From positions 63,245,001-63,309,000 of the forward strand of contig CM043702.1 of assembly GCA_023935145.1 (NCBI GenBank): a stretch of DNA of 64,000 bases, given 5' to 3'. The notes below the pieces were generated by a model. It worked only from the letters and a program-made list of their open reading frames with translations. It ran no database searches and was not told the DNA's origin. The translations under genes were made by a program, and so were the position numbers. Shown here piece after piece: positions 11,604-23,156 of this stretch. Position 1 is the stretch's first letter, and every line of letters begins with the position of its first letter. Source of the DNA: Bretschneidera sinensis. Taxonomy: Eukaryota; Streptophyta; Magnoliopsida; Brassicales; Akaniaceae.

Positions 11604-13059
11604 TGATAAGGGCCAAATATTGCATATTTTGGCCCCTTAATTTACATTTGTTAACTTAGGAGTTTGTTACTTTGAGTTATTTTTCGTTGTTTTACAGGTT
11701 TACAAGCACTTGGAAAGGAGTTTCGCTAAATTGCCAGCATTTCCTATACAGATCAATCATCTTTGCGAATTAAACTGTATTGATTCAGGAAGAACCAAGA
11801 GATGAGCAATATATGCTTAGAAAGATCTAGATGTCTATTTTCTGGGGAATTTATGGCTCATAAATATGATTTTTCTAGAGAAAGTTATGGTAGTTTTAGT
11901 AGACAAAGGTCAAGCTATGCGTCATTTTAGTGTGGCTGAAGTGATTTTTGTGGATTTAAACTGTAATGATTCAGGAAGAACCAGGAGAAGAGTCATATAT
12001 ACTTGGAAAGATCCGGATGTATATTTTATTGGAAATTTTATGGCTCATATATATGATTTTTCTAGAGAAAATTATGGCAGTTTTAGTAGACAAAGGTCAG
12101 GCTATGCGGGATTTCAGTGTGGGCAAAAGTTTTGAAGGGCATGTGAAAGCTTAAATCCCACATCCCACATCGGTTGGAAACACATTCTATATCCCACATC
12201 CTATATCAGATTGGAAACACATTGCACTCATGGAGTTTCCCTAAAAAAGCCCCACCTCACTGAAGCAATCGGTGTGCAATTTGGAGGACTTCTGCTAGAA
12301 TTCTGGTGGATCTCGAAGGCTTTGCTGCCAAGAGGGGAAGCACCGCACAACAGCTGCGAGTGGAATCTCTCTATCCATTTATTGTTAGTTTTAATTTATT
12401 TTAAGTTTTAAAGTTTAAATGTTTAGCACTGTAATTGTGAAAATTATGTTCATAATTATGCTAGGCTAAAATCTTCATCTAAGGTTGAAGATGAAGCCTC
12501 GCCATTGTTTAGCATTATGTTTTCAGATATGTTCGTTCAATTATGATATTTTTAGTATAAATGTTCTATTTCAATTGTTTGAGTAAACTCTTATGATTGA
12601 TTGTTTTTAAATTGTTACATTGGATATTCCTTGTGTTTCATCTGCTGGATACGACGGATCATTCAAATTAGATTGGATATCCATTGTGATTTGTGAATTA
12701 AACGGATACATTGGATGGTTTTGGTTTAGTTTGGGTATTCATCGTGATTTGTATAATGGTGGATTCGTGAAATGATTTGATAGATTATTTTTATATAGAA
12801 CATGAAGATATATGCTTTACTTTGGTGGGGGTAGAGTTAGAAAACCTTAGTGTTTTTATAACTTGTTTTTACATCAATGTAGTTTAGTTTATATTTCTTT
12901 GCAAGATACAATCCAAAATTCCGAACTAGGTTAAAATAGGGTTAGTTTAGATAAAAATATATTTTCACAACGTAATTCCTTGTCGATTTGACCTCGCACT
13001 TACACAACACTATATTGCAAACGACTTGTGTGATTGCAAGTAATTTAAAACTCACAAGA
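11604..13059 (+). mobile_element. Athila-type LTR of unit A
   Basis: Runs from TGATAAGGGCC to CTCACAAGA and is preceded by the target TTGCC. It matches the LTRs at 15584, 19752 and 40159. U3 contains a 186-bp tandem duplication (about 11770-11955 and 11956-12141). The TATA position reads CTAAAAAAG (12241) where C and the 3' LTR have CTATAAAAG, so this promoter is probably damaged. A and B share the GATAAGGG variant at the LTR start, against GATGAGTG in C and the 3' LTR. Confidence 0.93.
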
Positions 13060-13065
13060 AGTTTT

Positions 13066-13083
13066 TGGCGCCGTTGCTGGGGA
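13066..13083 (+). promoter_or_regulatory. tRNA-Asp-type primer binding site, unit A
   Basis: TGGCGCCGTTGCTGGGGA, complementary to the 3' end of plant tRNA-Asp apart from one base. It lies 6 bp after the LTR, as in Athila elements. The leader after it (13084-13392) has no gene. Confidence 0.85.
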
Positions 13084-15583
13084 GTTGTTTTGTTTGTGAA
13101 AATTAAATTTTTGTTTGAATTAATTTTATTTTTCTACTAGTTTGGTTAGCATTTTTGTTTTATTTTTTTTTTTGCAATTTTGTTTTTGTTTATTTGTTTC
13201 TATTTGCAATTGCCTATAAAAAAAATAAATATACAAAAATAAAAATAAATAAATAATAAAAATTTGCCAATTTTTGTTAGCCCATTTTGTGGGTATTGTG
13301 TTTGTTGTTTTTGCATTTATTTTATTTTATTTTGTTGTTTCTGCTAATTAGTTTATTTCATTGTTTTCTGTTTGGTGTATGCTTGGTCGGAGAAAAACAC
13401 ATCACTAGAAGTAATCATTTGAAAATAGATTCATAAATTTCCAATTTTATTAAATGGGTCATCAAGTAATTATAATTATATAATATAACTTTTATATATA
13501 AACTTTCGATTTATTTTTCTTATGTCTTATCACAAAAGGAAGTAATCAACATTTCAAATAATGTTGGTATTCTTAATTTATGATATTCTTGTAATTCAAA
13601 ACACATCCACACACAATAGCTCAACCATTTATGAACAATAATCATCTCTAGATCTTTCAAATTACAACAATGAATAAATCATGCTCTTCATCGGGCCAAT
13701 CATATCACATGTGCCTCTTGTGGGACAAGTACCAAACATGCCCCTCATGGGCTAACCAACGCACTGTATCAATGAAATGCACATGTCATGCGATACGATG
13801 CAATACAATGCACAATTATATCATTGCCCCTCACTAGGCTAATCTCATCATCACGGGGATATCTCCCCATGTATTGGTACAACAAATCATCATATCAAAT
13901 CACAAAAGATCCCCTTCACCCATTTTCGGGTAAGGTCCATCTTGTCCAATATCCTTTGGTACGCTTACACCCCTTTGTGGGAAGGGGCCTACCAAACTCA
14001 GCCATCACTCAGTCCTCATTAACATACCATCAAACATTTATTATCATTCAAAATGCATTCATGATGAAATAGGTTGCAATCAATCATTCATAAACCAATC
14101 ACATCATTAATTCATAGCAATCCAAGCAATCATTTTCATTACATTTACACACATCACAAGTAATTATTAGCATTTCCATAATAATTTGTGTATATATTTA
14201 TAACTTTTCATTTTTCATTTTGCACATTTCACAACACTTACTAATAGTAAGGTAAAACTCACCTTTGCGATACCAAGCACCAGCCTTGGTTTACTTGCTA
14301 GCATTTGGTGTTTTTTGCCAATCACACCTAATGTATAAGATTACTTAGTACACTAACTCAAGATATATATACAATTTACTAACACCCAAACTCATCAAAG
14401 GATTCGTACGAGCATACAAATCTAGAGGTTAAGTCAAACAAACTTTTCCATTTTTATTTAAAACTTTTACAAAATTTGTTCTAACATGATTTAAAATGAA
14501 AGAAATCTTTTCAAGTCCTTAACTTTCAATTGTTTTTCAAAAATAGGGCTGAAAACAGGTTCAAGTGCTCGGACAGTCTAGTAACCATTTTGGACAGTCG
14601 ATTGTGATCTGCCCTGAAGCCCTTTCACAATCAATTGTCCAAATAAAATACAAATCTGAATTTTTTTTTTTATAAAAGAGCATTTTTCTTCAAAATAAAA
14701 CCATAGCCTTTTAAGAGACTTTTAATCAAAATAAATACAGGTTCCTAAGAGTTCAAAATCAAAGAATAAACGTTACCCATAAAAGAAAATGAACTCAAAA
14801 TCTTAACATCTACTAACTTTGCTCAAAACCCTTTTTTTTTTAAACAAACCCTTTTCTTCAAACTTTTTCTTAAGCTTTTCTTTAAATTCAAACTTCAAAA
14901 ATCAAATCTTTTAAATAATAAACATACTTGACAATTTAAAGAGAAGGAAAACAAGCTTTCTACCTTGAGTTTTGTAAGAAAACTCTCAACTTTTCTCTTT
15001 CTTCTTCCTCCCCTTCTTCCTTTCTTTCTCTTCTCTCCCTTTTTCTCTCTTTTTCTCTCGTCTCTCTCAACTTCTCCAAAAAAGTTCTAGAAAATGTTGG
15101 TCTTTCTCTCACACCATCAACCTATTTATAGAAAGAACTTCCCTTAAATTGCAAAACCACCCTTCAACTCTATAATTCTTTCACAATCGGACCCAAACAC
15201 TTATTAAAACTCAAAAGCTCACCCAAGATAAACTTTATTACTTAAATATCATTTTATTTACTTACCACCAAGTTTCACAAGCCCTACTAAAAATTTTATG
15301 ACTCAACTTTGGACTGGTACGTATTTTTTACCCAACAAAGTACAAACTCTGAAATTAAAATATTTTAATTTAGGTACCAGGCTCTAAATTCTCCTCCACT
15401 AATTAAAATTTCTCCCTCAAAATTTTCTTGACTAGGATTCACAAAACTTCAAGATTAAAACTTTACTAGTCCATCCCATATCTCAAATATAATTATCAAA
15501 ATTCTCCACTTTCTTTAGAGATTGTTAATACAAGGTTAAACTTCTACCACATCATCCACTTGAACATCCTCTAAATCGTTGCC

Positions 15584-17040
15584 TGATAAGGGCCAAATAT
15601 CGCATATTTTGGCCCCCTTAATTTACATTTGTTAGCTTAGGAGTTTGTTACTTTGAGTTATTTTTCGTTGTTTTACAGGTTTACAAGCACTTGGAAAGGA
15701 GTTTCACTAAATTGCCAGCACTGCCTGTACAGATCAATCATCTTTGCGAATTAAACTGTATTGATTCAGGAAGAACCAAGAGATGAGCAATATATGCTTA
15801 GAAAGATCTAGATGTCTATTTTCTGAGGAATTTATGGCTCATAAATATGATTTTTCTAGAGAAAGTTATGGCAGTTTTAGTAGACAAAGGTCAAGCTATG
15901 CGTCATTTTAGTGTGGCTGAAGTGATTTTTGCGGATTTAAACTGTAATGATTCAGGAAGAACCAGGAGAAGAGTCATATATACTTGGAAAGATCCGGATG
16001 TATATTTTATTGGAAATTTTATGGCTCATATATATGATTTTTCTAGAGAAAATTATGGCAGTTTTAGTAGACAAAGGTCAGGCTATGCGGGATTTCAGTG
16101 TGGGCAAAAGTTTTGAAGGGCATGTGAAAGCTTAAATCCCACATCCCACATCGGTTGGAAACACATTCTATATCCCACATCCCATATCAGATTGGAAACA
16201 CATTGCACTCATGGAGTTTCCCTAAAAAAGCCCCACCTCACTGAAGCAATCGGTGTGCAATTTAGAGGACTTCTGCTAGAATTATGGTGGATCTCGAAGG
16301 CTTTGCTGCCAAGAGGGGAAGCACCGCACAACAGCTGTGAGTGGAATCTCTCTATCCATTTATTGTTAGTTTTAATTTATTTTAAGTTTTAAAGTTTAAA
16401 TGTTTAGCACTGTAATTGTGAAAATTATGTTCATAATTATGCTAGGCTAAAATCTTCATCTAAGGTTGAAGATGAAGCCTCGCCATTGTTTAGCATTATG
16501 TTTTCAGATATGTTCGTTCAATTATGATATTTTTAGTATAAATGTTCTATTTCAATTGTTTGAGTAAACTCTTATGATTGATTGTTTTTAAATTGTTACA
16601 TTGGATATTCCTTGTGTTTCATCTGCCGGATACGACGGATCATTCAAATTAGATTGGATATCCATTGTGATTTGTGAATTAAACGGATACATTGGATGGT
16701 TTAGGTTTAGTTTGGGTATTCGTCATGATTTGTATAATGGTGGATTCGTGAAATGATTTGATAGATTATTTTTATATAGAACATGAAGATATATGCTTTA
16801 CTTTGGTGGGGGTAGAGTTAGAAAACCTTAGTGTTTTTATAAGTTGTTTTTACATCAATATAGTTTAGTTTATATTTCTTTGCAAGATACAATCCAAAAT
16901 TCCGAACTAGGTTAAAATAGGGTTAGTTTAGATAAAAATATATTTTCACAACGCAATTCCTTGTCGATTTGATCTCGCACTTGCACAACACTATATTGCA
17001 AACCACTTGTGCGATTACATGTAATTTAAAACTCACAAGA
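15584..17040 (+). mobile_element. Athila-type LTR of unit B
   Basis: Same limits and layout as the unit A LTR, again preceded by TTGCC, with the duplicated U3 module and the altered TATA position (CTAAAAAAG, 16222). It differs from A by scattered substitutions. The PBS that follows is mutated. Confidence 0.93.
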
Positions 17041-17046
17041 AGTTTT

Positions 17047-17064
17047 TGGTGCCGTTGCTGGGGA
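17047..17064 (+). promoter_or_regulatory. Decayed tRNA-Asp-type PBS, unit B
   Basis: TGGTGCCGTTGCTGGGGA, with C to T at the fourth position compared with unit A. The leader that follows ends at the tandem junction near 17365. Confidence 0.8.
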
Positions 17065-18194
17065 GTTGTTTTGTTTGTGAAAATTAAATTTTTGTTTGAA
17101 TTAATTTTATTTTTCTACTAGTTTGGTTAGCATTTTTTGTTTTATTTTTCTTTTTGCAATTTTGTTTTTGTTTATTTGTTTCTATTTGCAATTGCCTATA
17201 AAAAAATAAATATATAAAAATAATAAATAATAAAAATTTGCCAATTTTTGTTGGCCCATTTTGTGGGTATTGTGTTTGTTGTTTTAGCATTTATTTTATT
17301 TTATTTTGTTGTTTCTGCTAATTAGTTTATTTCATTGTTTTCTGTTTGGTGTATGCTTGGTCGGAGAAAAACAAATCACTAGAAGTAATCACTTGAAAAT
17401 AGATTCATAAATTTCCAATTTTATTAAATGGGTCATCAAGTAATTATAATTATATAATATAACTTTTATATATAAACTTTCGATTTATTTTTCTTATGTC
17501 TTATCACAAAATGAAGTAATCAACATTTCAAATAATGTTGGTATTCTTAATTTATGATATTCTCGTAATTCAAAACACATCCACACACAATAGCTCAACC
17601 ATTTATGAACAATAATCATCTCTAGATCTTTCAAATTACAACAATGAATAAATCATGCTCTTCATCGGGCCAATCATATCACATGTGCCTCTTGTGGGAC
17701 AAGTACCAAACATGCCCCTCATGGGCTAACCAACGCACTGTATCAATAAAATGCACATGTCATGCGATACGATGCAATACAATGCACAATTATATCATTG
17801 CCCCTAACTAGGCTAATCTCATTATCACGGGGATATCTCCCCACGTATTGGTACAACAAATCATCATATCAAATCACAAAAGATCCCCTTCACACATTTT
17901 TGGGTAAGGTCCATCTTGTCCAACATCCTTTGGTACGCTTACACCCCTTTGTGGGAAGGGGCCTACCAAACTCAGCCATCACTCAGTCCTCATTAACATA
18001 CCATCAAACATTTATTATCATTCAAAGTGCATTCATGATGAAATAGGTTGCAATCAATCATGCATAAACCAATCACATCATTAATTCATAACAATCCAAG
18101 CAATCATTTCCATTACACTTACACACATCACAAGTTCCTAAACACAGTTACAACAAATCATTTCCAAACTTATATCTTATACATTCACATTTCT

Positions 18195-18198
<4 letters not shown>

Positions 18199-18235
<37 letters not shown>

Positions 18236-18248
18236 TATATATATATAT
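18199..18248. repeat. (AT)n microsatellite
   Basis: A TATATA run with a few GATATA interruptions, within the extra segment found only in unit C. Confidence 0.95.
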
Positions 18249-19746
18249 CTTATAACTATATTATTAGCATTTCCATAATAATTTATGTGTATATATTTAT
18301 AACTTTTCATTTTTCATTTTGCACATTTCACAACACTTACTAATAGTAAGGTAAAATTCACCTTTGTGGTACCAAGCTCCAGCCTTTGTTTACTTACTAG
18401 CATTTGGTGTTTTTTGCCAATCACACCTAATATATAAGAATACTTAGTATACTAGCTCAAGATATATATACAATTTACTAACACCCAAATTCATCAAAGG
18501 ATTTGTACGAGCATACAAATCTAGAGGTTAAGTCACACAAACTTTTCCATTTTTATTTAAAACTTTTACAAAATTTGTTTTAACATGATTTAGAATGAAT
18601 GAAATCTTTTCAAGTCCTTAACTTTCAAAACTTTGTCCTGAAATCAAGCTCATAATATTTTGGAAGAGTTTAGGATTGAAATATTTTAATAAAATTAAGT
18701 TATTTTACCAAAATAGGGCTGAAAATAGGTTCCGGGGCTCGGACAGTCGCGTATCCATTTTGGGCAGTCAATTATCCATTTTGGGCAGTCGACTGTGATC
18801 TGCCCAGAAGCCCTTTCACAATCAATTGTCAAAATCAAATAAAAATCTGAATTTTTTTTTTTTGATAAAACACCATTTTTCTTCAAATTAAAACCATAGC
18901 CTTTTAATCCAAAATAAATAAAAGTTCCTAAGAGTTTAAAATCAAAGAATAAACATTACCCATAAAAGAAAATGAACTCAAAATCTTAACATCAACTAAC
19001 TTTGTACAAAACCCTTTTTTAAAACTAACCCTTTTCTTAAGATTTTCTTTAAATTCAAACTTCAAAAATCAAATCTTTTAAATAATAAACATACTTGACA
19101 ATTTAAAGAGAAGGAAAACACGCTTTTCACCTTGAGTTTTGTAAGAAAACTCCCAATTTTTCTCTTTTTTCTTCCTCCCCTTCTTCCTTTCTCTCTTTTC
19201 TTTCCCTTTTTCTCTCTTTTTCTATCCTCTCTTTCGGCTTCTCCAAAAAAGTTCTAGCAAATGTTGGTCTTTCTCTCACACCATCAACCTATTTATAGAA
19301 AGAACTTTCCTTAAATTGCAAAACCACCCTTCCACTCTATAATTCATTCACAATCGGGCCCAAACACTTATTAAAACTCAAAAGCTCACCCAACATAAAT
19401 TTTATTACTTAAATAGCATTTTATTTACTTACCTCCAAGTTCCACAAGCCCTAGTAAAAATTTTATGACTGAATTTTGGACTGGTACGCATTTTTTACCC
19501 ATCAAAGTACAAACTCTGAATTTAAAATATTTTAATTTAGGTACCAGGCTCTAAATTCTCCTCCACTAATTAAAATTTCACCCTCAAAATTTCCTTGACT
19601 AGAATTCACAAAACTTGAAGATTTAAACTTTACTAGTCCATCCCATAATCTCAAATAAACTTATCAAAATTCTCAACTTTCTTTAGAGATTGTTAAATCA
19701 AGGTTAAACTTCTACCACGTCATCAACTTGAACATCCTCTAAATCG

Positions 19747-19751
19747 TTGCC
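19747..19751 (+). repeat. 5' target-site duplication of Athila (TTGCC)
   Basis: TTGCC directly before the 5' LTR, repeated exactly at 41570-41574 after the 3' LTR. It is also present before the LTRs of units A and B. Confidence 0.93.
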
Positions 19752-21213
19752 TGATGAGTGCCAAATATTGCATATTTTGGCCCCTTAATTTACATTTGTT
19801 AGCTCAGAAATTTGTTACTTTGAGTTGTTTTTCGTTGGTTTACTGGTTTACTAGTTTACAAGCACTCGGAAAGGAGTTTCACTAAATTACTAGAATTACC
19901 TGTACAGATCAGTAATCTTTGCGGATTAAACTCTGTTGATTCAGGAAGTACCAAGAGATGATCAATATATGCTTAGAAAGATCCAGATGTCTATTTTTTG
20001 GGGAATTTCATGGCTCATAAATATGGTTTTTCTAGAGAAATTTATGACAATTTTAGTAGACAAAGGTCAAGCTATGCGTGATTTTAGCATGGCAGAAGTG
20101 ATTTTTACGGATTTAAACTGTAATGATTCAGGAAGAACCAGGAGATGAGCCATATATACTTGGAAAGACCCGGATGTCTATTTTCTGGGGAATTTTATGG
20201 CTCATAAAATTGATTTTTCTAGAGAAAGTTATGGCAGTTTTAGTAGACAAAGGTCAGGATGTGCGGGATTTCAGCGTGGGCAGAAGTTTTGAAGGGCATG
20301 TGAAGGCTTAAATCCCACATCCCACATCGGTTAGAAACACATTCTATATCCCACATCCCACATCGGATTGGAAACACATTGCACTCATGGAGTTTCCCTA
20401 TAAAAGCCCCACCTCACTGAAGCAATCGGTGTGCAATCTGGAGGACTTCTGGTAGCATTCTGGTAGATCTCAAAGCCTTTTCTACCCAGAGGGGAAGCGC
20501 CGCACGATAGCTGCAAGTGGAATCTCTCCATCCATGTATTGTTAGTTTTAATTTATTTTAAGTTTTAAAGTTTAAATGTTTAGCACTGTAATTGTGAAAA
20601 TTATGTTCATAATTATGCGAGGCTAAAATCTTCATCTAAGGTTGAAGATGAAGCCTCGCCATTGTTTAACATTATATTTTCAGATATGTTCATTCAATTA
20701 TGATATTTTTGGTATAAATGTTCTATTTTAATTATTTGAGTCAAATCTTATGATTGATTGTTTTTAAATTGTTAAATTGGATATTCCTTGTGTTTCATCT
20801 GTAGGATACGACGGATCATTCAAATTAGATTGGATATCCATTGTGATTTGTGAATTAAACGGATACATTGGATGGTTTTGGTTTAGTTTGGGTATTCATC
20901 GTGATTTGCATAATGGTGGATTCATGAAATGATTTGATAGATTATTTTTATATAGAACATGAAGATATATGCTTTACTTTGGTGGGGTAGAGTCAGAAAA
21001 CCTTAGTGTTTTTATAAGTTGTTTTTACATCAATGTAGTTTAGTTTATAGTTCTTTGCAAGATACAATCCAAAATTTGGAACTAGGTTAAAATGGGTTAG
21101 TTTAGATAAAAATATATTTTCACAACGCAATTCCCTGTCGATTCGACCTCACACTTGCACAACACTATATTGCAAACGACTCGTGCACTTACGAGTAATT
21201 TAAAACTCACAAC
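19752..21213 (+). mobile_element. Athila 5' LTR (unit C)
   Basis: From TGATGAGTGCC to ACTCACAACA. U3 holds two 186-bp modules (starts near 19926 and 20112), each with a TTTTAGTAGACAAAGGTCA phrase. Then come two copies of a TCCCACATC...TTGGAAACACATT module (20310-20380) and the TATA box TATAAAAG at 20399-20406. The 3' LTR has only one copy of the second module. The GATGAGTG start is shared with the 3' LTR, unlike units A and B. Confidence 0.94.
20399..20406 (+). promoter_or_regulatory. TATA box in the Athila 5' LTR
   Basis: TATAAAAG followed by CCCCACCTCACTGAAG, in the expected U3 position. It is conserved in the 3' LTR (40755-40762) and broken in units A and B. Confidence 0.7.
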
Positions 21214-21220
21214 AAGTTTT

Positions 21221-21238
21221 TGGCGCTGTTGTCGGGGA
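21221..21238 (+). promoter_or_regulatory. tRNA-Asp-type primer binding site of Athila
   Basis: TGGCGCTGTTGTCGGGGA, 7 bp after the 5' LTR. It differs from the tRNA-Asp complement at two positions, both C to T changes of the kind expected after methylation and decay. Confidence 0.85.
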
Positions 21239-21481
21239 GTTGTTTTGTTTGTGAAAATTAGATTTTTGTCTGAATTAATTTTATTTTTCTATTAGTTTAG
21301 TCAGCATTTTTGTTTTATTTTTGTTTATTTGTTTCTATTTGCAATTGCCTATAAAAAATAAAAAAAATTGCCAATTTTTGTTGGCCCATTTTGTGGGTAT
21401 TGTGTTTGCTGTTTTTGCATTAATTTACTTTATTATGTTGTTTCTGCTAGTTAGTTTATTTCATTGTTTTCTATTTAGTGT

Positions 21482-23156
21482 ATGCTTGGTCGGAGATCCC
21501 TGAATTTAGAATATACACCTTTAGATCTCGACTTAGGAAGAACTCTTGGGAGACAGAAGAGAGAACTTGTTGAAAGAGAGACATATGAGATGGGAGAAAA
21601 TTTTAGGAATGCAAATCAATCGAAGCATGTAGAGAAACCTAGAGCTTGGAACGTGGACTCCACTATATCCCTTAGGGATTTGTTCACACCTGTTGCGACT
21701 AACTCATCTTCTTATATAGTGTTGCCACCAACCAATGTCACCCATTTTGATTTAAAGCCACATGTCATCTAACTCCTACCCTCATTTCATGGCTTAGATC
21801 TTGAAAATCCTTACAGTCATGTGAAGAAGTTCAAAGATATTTGTGCCACATTCAAGTTCTAGAACTTCTCTGACGAGTCAGTCCGTCTTTGAGTTTTCCC
21901 TTTTTCTCTTCAAGATAGAGCTAGGGTATAGTTGGATTCCAACACGCCTGGGTCTATTACATCTTGGGAAAATCTGCTGAGTAAATTTTATAACAAGTTT
22001 TTCCCAACGTCTAAAGTGAATGAGTGCCAAAAGGAGATTAGGTCTTTCACTCAGGATGAGGATGAGAAGTTTTCTGAGAGTTAGGAGCACTTCAAAGAGT
22101 TACTGATCATATGCCCTCCACATTGATATGAGAAGTGGAGACTCGTTTGGTTCTTCTACCAAGGGTTGACTCAACCCAATCGTAGCATGATTGAGTCTAT
22201 GAATGGGGGGGCATTCTTAAGTCTGACAGGAGAGGAAGCATACAAGGCATTCGACAAGTTGTTCGACAACTCACAACAGTGGGATTTTTCAAGCTATCGG
22301 GATAAGTCCACTTGTGCTCCTAAGAAAGGAGGCATCTATGAGATTAAGGATGACATGGACTTGAGGATAAAGCTAGATGCTCTCACTAAGAAGATTGACG
22401 CTCTCGTTGTGGACCAGTCCATCAATGCTGCCAACACATTCAATGTTGTTAGTTGTTCCATCTGTGCTAGTCCCATGCATTTAGCATAGAATTGTCCATC
22501 AATGCCGGCTTTTGTCGAGTATCCTATGGAACAAATGAATGCTTTCAATGACTATCGTAGGCAGTTAAATGGATCTTACTCCGAGACTTACAATCCAGGG
22601 TGGCGGAACCACCAGTATTTTTCATGGAAGCAGAACCAACCAATGAATCAGGGAGGAGCCCTTCATCATGTTCACAATCAATACCCTCCTGGATTTCCTC
22701 CACCAATTCCTAGTCAGGGTTGCCCAGCCCATCCAGCACCATCACCTGCTTACCAAGCTCCCACTCAAGGGGCAGCACCAGTTTCACAATCTCTAGAGGA
22801 CACCCTTAAGGAGTTCATGAAGATGACCGGCCAATCCATCAGCGAAGTGAGGGGTGCAACAATGGTAAAAACCAAAATGATTGCCAAGCTAGAGAGTTAG
22901 ATGGGACAAATCGCAAGTCACTTGGGTGAAAGAGAGAAGGGAAAGTTCCCAAGTCAACCCGTGCCCAACCCAAAGAGACAGTTTGTAGTTGGAAATTCAT
23001 CAACTCCTATGCACGGGGAAGAACAAGTGCAATCGAATGTCACATTGAGGTCTGGGAGATAAATGGATAATCAAGCAGAAGAGAACCTTACTATGCAGCA
23101 AGGGCAAGAAAATGGCAACAAGGAGAAGAGAGATGTTGAGCCATCTATAGCCACAC
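21482..23156 (+). pseudogene. Athila-like gag
   Basis: Start codon ATGCTTGGTCGG at 21482. This is the same ATG after which units A and B are cut. The first 96 codons are open, then several in-frame stops follow. Visible landmarks are an N-terminal acidic region; a capsid-like stretch (for example SFTQDEDEKFSES and FYQGLTQPNRSMIES, with GGAFLSLTGEEAY after it); a zinc knuckle of form CSIC-x4-H-x4-C at about 22453-22494, with a stop codon inside it; and the TYNPGWRNHQYFSW phrase that is a hallmark of Athila gag. EREKGKFPSQP and LRSGR follow. Gag packages the element RNA. The copia element at 23157 splits it from protease. Confidence 0.9.

Larger units (their letters stand above)
7931..13392 (+). 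repeat. Tandem unit A (flank + Athila LTR + leader), with LINE
   Basis: First of three head-to-tail copies. It runs from AAAAACACATCACTAGAAG to the Athila leader phrase GTATGCTTGGTCGGAGA. Content in order: about 3.7 kb of flank (2.3 kb without the LINE), the TTGCC target, an Athila LTR, a tRNA-Asp-type PBS and a 5' leader cut just after the gag start codon. At 7921-7930 the sequence upstream of the repeat (AATCTCGAGG) differs from that at the internal junctions, so this is the true left edge. Confidence 0.9.
13393..17365 (+). repeat. Tandem unit B (flank + Athila LTR + leader)
   Basis: Second copy, joined to A at GCTTGGTCGG|AGAAAAACACATC, with roughly 2 bp (GA) of microhomology between the two donor ends. 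It lacks the LINE (intact empty site near 14643-14660) and also lacks an approximately 85-bp stretch present in A (9067-9150) and C (18626-18710). Its LTR closely resembles that of A, while its leftmost several hundred bases share many variants with C. Confidence 0.93.
17366..21495 (+). repeat. Tandem unit C, continuous with the full Athila element
   Basis: Third copy, with the same junction as A/B (TCGGAGAAAAACAAATC). It is more diverged and carries about 120 extra bp (18135-18258) that include an (AT)n tract. After the leader it does not jump back to flank but continues into gag at 21496, so C holds the genuine 5' LTR of the complete element. Confidence 0.9.

Noticed and set aside
13060..13090. 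tRNA gene near the LTR ends
   Set aside because: Only 18 bp complementary to the tRNA-Asp 3' end are present; this is a primer binding site, not a cloverleaf-forming gene.
8326..18046. Near-identical open frames of 70-94 codons at 8326, 13788 and 17762 that look like a repeated gene family
   Set aside because: They lie in the non-coding flank of tandem units A, B and C and owe their similarity to the segmental duplication. No protein motif is present and composition is not codon-like.
11866..20311. Repeated frames reading MIFLEKVM or MIQEEPG in the Athila LTRs
   Set aside because: They fall in U3 and repeat because of the 186-bp module; LTR U3 is not expected to encode these peptides and the frames differ between copies.
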